A stretch of DNA of 22,271 bases, taken from the NCBI GenBank assembly GCA_031276365.1, contig JAISNG010000055.1, positions 1-22,271 on the forward strand. The letters are read 5' to 3'. The notes beneath the pieces were generated by a model, which was not told where the DNA came from, searched no databases, and saw only the letters and a program-made list of their open reading frames with translations. The DNA comes from Campylobacteraceae bacterium. GTDB taxonomy: Bacteria; Campylobacterota; Campylobacteria; Campylobacterales; Campylobacteraceae. This document shows, in pieces, positions 16,679 to 22,271 of this stretch. Each line of letters opens with the position of its first letter. Position 1 is the stretch's first letter. Position numbers and translations under genes: made by a program.

Positions 16679-18889
16679 TTATAAATGATTTAGTGCGTAA
16701 ACCATCTGTCCAAGCGCAATTGAACTGTCGTTGGGCGAAATATTTTTAGGCAAAAAGAACTCTATACGCTCTTTTTTTAGAAGCTCTATTGTTTTCTCTA
16801 CAAGCGTTCTATTTTGGAACACTCCGCCGCCAAGCACGACCTTTTTTCGCTCTTTTTTGGCAAAATCTACTATCAACGCAGCTAAAGTGTTGATAAATTT
16901 TGAAGCAGCAACGGCTGGCTTTTCATTTAACATCTCCAAAAACCAGTCCGCATACTCTATCTCGCCGCTTTCGCTGATAATCGTATCGTATCGTTCATGC
17001 ACGCTTTTATCATACAAGACCTCAAGATACAACCCGCTCTCACCGTCATAAGTTACACTTTTTTGCTTTAGTATTATCGCGCAAGCCGCGTCAAAAAGGC
17101 GTCCGACCGAACTGCAAAGAGGTGCGTTTATCTCTTTTTCATAAGCCTGTTCCAAAAGATATTTTTCCGTAAATCCACCCAAAAATGCCGCGGCGGCAGG
17201 ATTGTCTTTTTGAGGATAAAGAATAGAAAAGGCGATTCTGTCTATATTTTTAATACTCGCTTCACCGCCTAAAAGTTTAAAGGGCTTAAATGAGTATCGC
17301 CTCTCGTAACTCTTCAGACCGCATATAAAAAACTCTCCACCCCAAATGCTCCCGTCATCTCCATATCCCGTTCCGTCCCATGCAACGCCCAAAACTTCGT
17401 CTTTGATATTTTGCTCAAACATAACCGCTAAAATGTGCGCGTAATGGTGCTGAACGGATATCATAGGGATATTTTGTCTTTTTGTCCAAAGCGTGGAGGC
17501 GTAACTCGGATGCTTGTCGCAGACAAGAAGCGTGGGACTAAAATCATAAAATTTTTTAAATGTATCTATACTCCGCTCAAACGCTTCAATACTCTCAACA
17601 CTTTCCAAATCCCCTATATAAGGACTTATTGTAATATTTGCATCGTTAAATACGGCGATTGTGCTTTTTTGGTGCGCACCGAGCGCTAAAATCTTCTCAC
17701 TGCATTTATAAAATGTCTTGAAAAACTTTGGCGCAACTCCTCGTGAAACCCTCAAAAAAATGCTTTGACCACTCGCAAACTGTAAAACGCTGTCGTCGCT
17801 GAAGTTTACAATATCCCTGTCAAAATCCACATATGCATCTATTACGCCTCCAAGTTTTGTAACAAGTTTCTCTTTTGAAGTTATAATCGGCTCGCCGCTT
17901 ATATTCGCACTTGTAGCTATGATGGGCTTTTCCAGCATATCCAAAAGCAGTACATGCAAAGGCGTATATGGCAAAAAAGCGCCGATTCTGTCGATATTGG
18001 GCGCGATATTATCAGGTAATTCGCACTTTTTTTTCTTTTTGACAAGCACTATCGGACGCACTTGGCTTAAAAGCGCATCATCCTCTTCTTTTGTCGTATC
18101 ACAATACTCTTTTATCATTTCAAGCGAACTAAAAAGCACCGCGAATGGCTTTGTTTTGCGCCTTTTTTTCTCTCTGAGGTCGGAGATTGCCTGCTCGTTT
18201 AAAGCATCGCAGATTATATGAAATCCGCCCATACCCTTAAGCGCAGCTATCCTGCCCTCTTTTACCGTGCAAACCAAGTACAAAAGAGGATTTTTATCTG
18301 TACTAAAACCTTTTAAATCATAAAATTTCACGACAGGTCCGCACTCAGGACAACTTATCGGCTGAGCATGATAGCGGCGATTTCGCGGGTCGTTATATTC
18401 AGCTTCGCATTTCGGGCACATTTTAAACTTGCCCATGGAAGTGTTTACTCTATCGTATGGAACGGTATGAATGATGGAGTATCTGGGACCGCAGTTTGTA
18501 CAGTTTATCAAAGGATAGCCAAAACGTCTATTGCTTTTGTTCCGAAGTTCCCGCTCGCACTCGCTGCAAAGCGACATATCGGCAGATATGGATGTGTTTT
18601 TTGAACTTGAATACTCGCTTTTTGTTATCTTAAAATCATCAAAATTTTTAAGAGCGCTTTTTGTGATATTTATCGTATCTACTGCGGCAAGCGGCGGAGT
18701 GTTATTTTGAAGTTCAAATTCAAAATCCGCAAAAATCTCCTCATCTCCCTCAACCTCTGCATGAACTCCGCTTGAAGTATTAAATACAAAGCCTCTCAGT
18801 CCGTATTTGCGAGCAAGGGCGAAGACAAAAGGGCGAAATCCCACCCCCTGCACTATACCCTCAATCTCATAAATCTTGCAAATTTTCAT
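16679..18889 (-). CDS. hypF: Carbamoyltransferase HypF (hydrogenase maturation)
   Basis: This 736-residue enzyme makes carbamoyl-AMP from carbamoyl phosphate and ATP and transfers the carbamoyl group to the HypE cysteine. The domains appear in order. The acylphosphatase domain is at residues 1-90, with the catalytic pair R19 (VQGVGFRPF) and N37 (FNTSSG). Two zinc fingers have C108, C111, C130, C133 and C158, C161, C180, C183. A YrdC-like domain at about 195-390 has KKRRKTKPFAVL and TSANISGEP. The Kae1-like domain is at about 400-736, with HHYAHILAVM, GVAWDGTGYGDDGSIWGGE and VVLGGGVFQNRTL. All the key motifs are intact and the length is normal. Its ATG overlaps the hydE stop (ATGA), so the two are translationally coupled. 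Confidence 0.97.
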   Translation of the reverse strand: MKICKIYEIEGIVQGVGFRPFVFALARKYGLRGFVFNTSSGVHAEVEGDEEIFADFEFELQNNTPPLAAVDTINITKSALKNFDDFKITKSEYSSSKNTSISADMSLCSECERELRNKSNRRFGYPLINCTNCGPRYSIIHTVPYDRVNTSMGKFKMCPKCEAEYNDPRNRRYHAQPISCPECGPVVKFYDLKGFSTDKNPLLYLVCTVKEGRIAALKGMGGFHIICDALNEQAISDLREKKRRKTKPFAVLFSSLEMIKEYCDTTKEEDDALLSQVRPIVLVKKKKKCELPDNIAPNIDRIGAFLPYTPLHVLLLDMLEKPIIATSANISGEPIITSKEKLVTKLGGVIDAYVDFDRDIVNFSDDSVLQFASGQSIFLRVSRGVAPKFFKTFYKCSEKILALGAHQKSTIAVFNDANITISPYIGDLESVESIEAFERSIDTFKKFYDFSPTLLVCDKHPSYASTLWTKRQNIPMISVQHHYAHILAVMFEQNIKDEVLGVAWDGTGYGDDGSIWGGEFFICGLKSYERRYSFKPFKLLGGEASIKNIDRIAFSILYPQKDNPAAAAFLGGFTEKYLLEQAYEKEINAPLCSSVGRLFDAACAIILKQKSVTYDGESGLYLEVLYDKSVHERYDTIISESGEIEYADWFLEMLNEKPAVAASKFINTLAALIVDFAKKERKKVVLGGGVFQNRTLVEKTIELLKKERIEFFLPKNISPNDSSIALGQMVYALNHL

Positions 18890-20529
18890 AACTCTATGGG
18901 CAGCTCGCGGTTAAAATCTACTCTATAATTTACAATGTGCTTTACAGATAGATTTGAGATGGTTTTTATGCCGAAAAGCGAACCTAAAAGCAATACGTTT
19001 TTTATCTGAAAATCACCTTTTAAATCATCTGCAAAATCGCTCAAAAAATACACCAGACTCTCGGCAATGCCGTATGACAAAAGTCCGCCGTCCACGTCAG
19101 CCAAACAAAAACTTATGACGCTTCTTATAAATTTATGCGCATTGATGGTCGTTTTTGCACTTTTTGCGTCTAAAAGTTTATAATCAACTCTCGGACCCTT
19201 TTGTCCGCCAAATGTCGCAATATTTTCAAATAACTTCTCCTGTGCCTCTTCCAAACTATCGCCAAATTCCATCAAAAAAGCAGCAAAAGCCCAGAGATTG
19301 GCGATATTTTTTGCTTTATTCTCAAGTGAAATATCTTTGATTTTTGCGGCTGTCAAGGGAAATTTTTCCATGTAATTTTTTATGAGCCGCAAACCGCTTT
19401 CATCTTCTTTTGCTATATTTTCAAGCATCTCATGAAGTGAATCTTCGTAAGTGATATTTATCATATCAAGAACGCCTGTCTGCGCGCTGTAAAACATTAT
19501 CATATCGTCGTTCTTCAAACTCAAATACACGCCGCAGTTAGCCTTTTCAAACAAATCAAGTTCGCGCATAGCCAGCGCAAATTGCATATGGCGCAGATTT
19601 TTAATCTGCTTGATGGATTTCAAAAGAGGAGAAGGCGCAAATGACGCACCTTTGAGTATGATATTTTGTCCGTTATCAAGAGCGCAGATTTCAAGCCGTT
19701 CACTCTTTTGTATCTCCTCTTTGAAGTACAAGGACGCGTCGGGCGCACTCTGTTTTGCCTCAAGCACGACAAAATCTATACCCAAGTCAAACAGAGCAGT
19801 TCCAAGCAGATATAAAAACAAATCATTTGCCAGCGCAATATCAAAAAAACGCGGAAAATTCGGATAGTTTGATGCAAAAACCAAATTTGAGTAAGTTTTG
19901 ACAAGCGGTTTTTCAAGCGACGCTATAGCCGATATTTCAGCGTTTTTCAAAACGGCTATTTTGGAAGCTGCACTCAAATCCGTAAGCATAACACTAAAGT
20001 TTTCATATCTTTTGTCATGCAGTTTGGATAAGCATACAAAGCCGTTTTTGGTTTTAATGTTTAAACGCCCGCCCGAAGCGACAACTTTAGCCGCTTTTAA
20101 AAAAGCCTCCTTAAAGCCCTCATGATACTCTTCATGAACGCTTTTATCTTCAAAAACAAGCGGAGCAGAAATGTCTGGATTTGAGCCAATCTCATTTTTG
20201 ATAAAAGGGTTAAATGCCGCTTTCGCTCTCAAAAGAGCTTTTTGCGTAAATGCAAGCATCGTTTCACATTTTGGTATCTTTATAGCTTTCAAGATGTCCC
20301 ATTTTTCGGCTGTACGCACATTTACGTCTTTCAAAAAGAGCGAAAACGGGAGAGTTTTGGAAAGTATGTCCGAAAATGATTTTAACTCCTCTTCACTGCC
20401 TTGTACATGCAAAGAAACCTTATCGCCGTCTCTTGTCATATAATGCTTGATATCTTTTGCGATATCTTCTAAAAAATTCTCCAAAACACCGTTATTGGAT
20501 AGATATGTAAAATCGTAAACTAATATCAT
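18886..20529 (-). CDS. hydE: Hydrogenase accessory protein HydE, HypF-like
   Basis: This encodes 547 residues from the ATG at 20529, which shares a base with the hydD stop (TGATG) and follows a GAGGG site. The slot after hydABCD is that of hydE in Wolinella and Helicobacter, needed for active uptake hydrogenase, so the symbol rests on position. By eye it tracks the HypF next door. Residues 1-75 look like a degenerate acylphosphatase domain (LHVQGSEEELKSFSDIL). Residues 145-265 look like the YrdC domain (GGRLNIKTKNGF, SLEKPLVKT, LFLYLLGTALFDLGIDFVV). Residues 485-547 look like the Kae1 end (IAESLVYFLSDFA, VLLLGSLFGIKTISNL). The acylphosphatase Arg, both zinc fingers and the GGG motif are missing, so it is unlikely to be a carbamoyltransferase. 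It may be a scaffold or a partner of HypF or HypE. Confidence 0.75.
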   Translation of the reverse strand: MILVYDFTYLSNNGVLENFLEDIAKDIKHYMTRDGDKVSLHVQGSEEELKSFSDILSKTLPFSLFLKDVNVRTAEKWDILKAIKIPKCETMLAFTQKALLRAKAAFNPFIKNEIGSNPDISAPLVFEDKSVHEEYHEGFKEAFLKAAKVVASGGRLNIKTKNGFVCLSKLHDKRYENFSVMLTDLSAASKIAVLKNAEISAIASLEKPLVKTYSNLVFASNYPNFPRFFDIALANDLFLYLLGTALFDLGIDFVVLEAKQSAPDASLYFKEEIQKSERLEICALDNGQNIILKGASFAPSPLLKSIKQIKNLRHMQFALAMRELDLFEKANCGVYLSLKNDDMIMFYSAQTGVLDMINITYEDSLHEMLENIAKEDESGLRLIKNYMEKFPLTAAKIKDISLENKAKNIANLWAFAAFLMEFGDSLEEAQEKLFENIATFGGQKGPRVDYKLLDAKSAKTTINAHKFIRSVISFCLADVDGGLLSYGIAESLVYFLSDFADDLKGDFQIKNVLLLGSLFGIKTISNLSVKHIVNYRVDFNRELPIEL

Positions 20530-21071
20530 CAACCCTCATGTATACCGAATTTATAAGCGGTCTCTTGAATATCAAGTCCCGCTTTAACTGTCTCAATCTC
20601 AAATCCAAACTCTTTTAAGTGTTTCAAAAGAATGCTCTCCATCGCTTTTGCGCCATTTAATATAGGCTTTGTCAGCTCCAATGTAGTCCCTTCAACGACC
20701 TGCGGAATGATACCTATTATCTTTGTTTTTGGTCTGTCGCCTATTATATCCATCATTGTCAAAGTCTGCAGCATCTCAACTTCATGAGCGCTTCCCTGCC
20801 ATGAGATGTGTTTGGGAATATCATCAAAATCAAAAAAATAGACATCGCCGAACTCTCCGTCGTCTGCACTTATACAATCAAGAATAATAACATAATCATA
20901 CCGAACTATTATCGGTATCAATCTTTCGGCTAACGTTCCGCCGTCTATGAAATCAAGAGTGTGTATTTTAGAATGAAAACGGTATTTTTGTTCTATATAT
21001 CGGCAAAGATGGACTCCGATGCCTTCATCGGAGAACATTATATTGCCGATACCAAGAAGTGCGATTCTCAT
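20529..21071 (-). CDS. hydD: Hydrogenase maturation endopeptidase HydD
   Basis: This 180-residue protease of the HybD/HyaD (M52) family removes the C-terminal peptide of the NiFe large subunit once nickel has been inserted. The N-terminal ALLGIGNIMFSDEGIGVHL is the family signature. The three nickel ligands known in E. coli HybD (Glu16, Asp62, His93) correspond to E16, D65 (IILDC) and H96 (GSAHE). The gene lies 3 bp after hydC and overlaps hydE, so it belongs to the structural operon. Its substrate is very likely the HydB encoded two genes upstream, whose uncleaved tail is visible at the window edge. Confidence 0.94.
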   Translation of the reverse strand: MRIALLGIGNIMFSDEGIGVHLCRYIEQKYRFHSKIHTLDFIDGGTLAERLIPIIVRYDYVIILDCISADDGEFGDVYFFDFDDIPKHISWQGSAHEVEMLQTLTMMDIIGDRPKTKIIGIIPQVVEGTTLELTKPILNGAKAMESILLKHLKEFGFEIETVKAGLDIQETAYKFGIHEG

Positions 21072-21074
21072 ATA

Positions 21075-21764
21075 TCAGTGATGTTTGCGTTTAAACTTCA
21101 AACCGCTGATAACGGAATCCAACGCGCCCTCTTTGCCTTTTAACGAATTAAAAATAACCATATAAACATGTACGGGAACAAATATCAAAACAACCCACAT
21201 AGCTATATGATGTATCGCTCTGACATTAGCCAAACCGCCCATTAATGTCTCAAACCAGCGCATCAAAGGATACAATGCTCCACCAAGACCGTCGTGATAT
21301 ACATGCACATATAAAACAAGTCCTGTCAAGCTAAGAAGCGCGACCATGGCATAGAGCATCACGTAAGCCGCAAATTGAAGCGGATTGTAAACTCCGTGCA
21401 ATTTCGGATGTTCGCCCAAAAACAGATAATATTTTATCTGCGCTATCCAAACTCTCAAACTGAAAAAATCTTTATAAGAGATAATCTCCAGCCTTTGCAC
21501 TTGACTTTTATCAAGAAAAAATACATATGTTTTATATATCGTAACAGCTATCAGCAAAAAGCCGAATATTTCATGTATCATTCTCATTTTTGCATGCAAA
21601 AACAGAGTCGGCTCGTTTGAAACTTCGGGCGCAACAAAAACATACGCGATATAAAATCCCGTAACCGTAAGCGCTATGATAGAAAAAAATCGTATCCAAT
21701 GCACCCATCTTGTAGAGGAGGTGTATTCTACCTCCGCTTCTCTTGCGAGTAATTCTTTAGACAT
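21075..21764 (-). CDS. hydC: Hydrogenase cytochrome b subunit HydC
   Basis: This 229-residue integral membrane dihaem cytochrome b takes electrons from the HydA/HydB dimer to the quinone pool. Four main transmembrane segments are visible, at about residues 24-46, 64-84, 130-154 and 186-208. The haem ligands proposed for Wolinella HydC (His25, His67, His186, His200) match H22 (RWVHW), H64 (MIHEIFGF), H186 (AIHHIAMW) and H199 (VPVHVYM). The ATG at 21764 follows AAGGAGG, which overlaps the hydB stop, so translation is coupled to hydB. The length is normal for the family. Confidence 0.95.
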   Translation of the reverse strand: MSKELLAREAEVEYTSSTRWVHWIRFFSIIALTVTGFYIAYVFVAPEVSNEPTLFLHAKMRMIHEIFGFLLIAVTIYKTYVFFLDKSQVQRLEIISYKDFFSLRVWIAQIKYYLFLGEHPKLHGVYNPLQFAAYVMLYAMVALLSLTGLVLYVHVYHDGLGGALYPLMRWFETLMGGLANVRAIHHIAMWVVLIFVPVHVYMVIFNSLKGKEGALDSVISGLKFKRKHH

Positions 21765-21774
21765 TACGCCCTCC

Positions 21775-22271
21775 TTAGCAGGTTAGATTGTCTTGAGCGA
21801 CTTTATAGGAGCCAAGCTCGTTGCCTTTGGTATCCATCACATGCACGGCGCATGCAATACAAGGGTCGTATGAGTGGATAACTCTGATAATCTCCAAGGG
21901 TTTGGACAAATCAGCTATCTTAAGACCTATCAAACACTCCTCATACGGACCTCTTGCGCCGCTTGCATCTTTTGGAGAAGCGTTCCATGTAGAAGGAACA
22001 ACAGCTTGATAATTCTCAATAAGTCCGTTTTTAATCTTCACCCAATGGCTTAGCGTTCCGCGCGGCACGTGTCCTATGTATCTGCCTTTGTACTCTTTGT
22101 TTTTATCAATCACATAAGGAGTGCATGTTTCCTGGTCAACTTTCAAGTTTTCAATCAGATTGTTAAACGCTTTAAGTCCGTTATCCGCAACAACTTTTGC
22201 CTCTATCATGCGGCAGGCTGTGCGCCCAAGAGTCGAGAAAACAGCCGCCACAGGAAGTCCCGTATCGCTCA
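21775..22271 (-). CDS. hydB: NiFe-hydrogenase large subunit HydB (C-terminal part)
   Basis: The C-terminal 164 or so residues of the NiFe catalytic subunit are present. The frame is open to the right edge, so the true start is outside the window and any internal GTG is not the start. The proximal part reads SDTGLPVAAVFSTLGRTACR. ARGPYEECLIGL is typical of the family. YDPCIACAVH supplies the last two active-site cysteines (DPCxxCxxH), the terminal pair of nickel and iron ligands. After the His a 21-residue tail (VMDTKGNELG to NLTC) would be removed by HydD. The missing upstream part and hydA should follow to the right. Confidence 0.96.
   Translation of the reverse strand, partial: SDTGLPVAAVFSTLGRTACRMIEAKVVADNGLKAFNNLIENLKVDQETCTPYVIDKNKEYKGRYIGHVPRGTLSHWVKIKNGLIENYQAVVPSTWNASPKDASGARGPYEECLIGLKIADLSKPLEIIRVIHSYDPCIACAVHVMDTKGNELGSYKVAQDNLTC

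Noticed and set aside
20530..20532. TTG start of hydE one codon upstream of the ATG
   Set aside because: The ATG at 20529 is a better start, is placed in a TGATG overlap with hydD and has the GAGGG site just upstream.

Overview
The window looks like chromosomal DNA of a Campylobacterota (epsilonproteobacterial) species. It is AT-rich with AT-rich spacers. It carries a membrane-bound uptake [NiFe]-hydrogenase locus in the order hydB-hydC-hydD-hydE, of the Wolinella/Helicobacter type, with accessory genes hypF, nikR and hypBCDEA. Every gene I can support lies on the minus strand, so the transcriptional order runs from the right end of the window to the left. The genus cannot be fixed from the sequence alone.

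Right part (about 22271 to 11793): the 3' end of hydB (NiFe large subunit, cut by the window edge), hydC (cytochrome b), hydD (maturation endopeptidase), hydE, hypF, nikR, a decayed TPR gene, then hypB, hypC, hypD, hypE and hypA. Most junctions are overlaps or gaps of a few bases. Together these genes build a periplasm-facing H2-oxidising, quinone-reducing enzyme. HypF and HypE make the cyanide ligand, HypC and HypD assemble the Fe(CN)2CO unit, HypA and HypB insert nickel, and HydD trims the HydB C-terminus. NikR is the probable nickel sensor. The most interesting protein is HydE: read by eye against the neighbouring HypF, it looks like a divergent HypF paralogue that has lost the acylphosphatase arginine, both zinc fingers and the Kae1 glycine motif.

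The run is interrupted between nikR and hypB by the TPR pseudogene and a cluster of palindromic repeats (15408-15615). hypB then has its own promoter-like sequence. A repeat-rich 638-bp spacer (11155-11792) separates hypA from the left part.

Left part (about 11154 to 417): an unrecognised cysteine-containing lipoprotein, a very large membrane-anchored alpha-2-macroglobulin with an intact CxEQ thioester motif followed 3 bp later by pbpC (the classic bacterial macroglobulin/PBP1C pair), and purT. A repeat of about 60 bp, related to copies in the two right-hand spacers, lies in inverse orientation at the left edge (111-169). No tRNA, rRNA, CRISPR, insertion sequence or transposase gene was seen.
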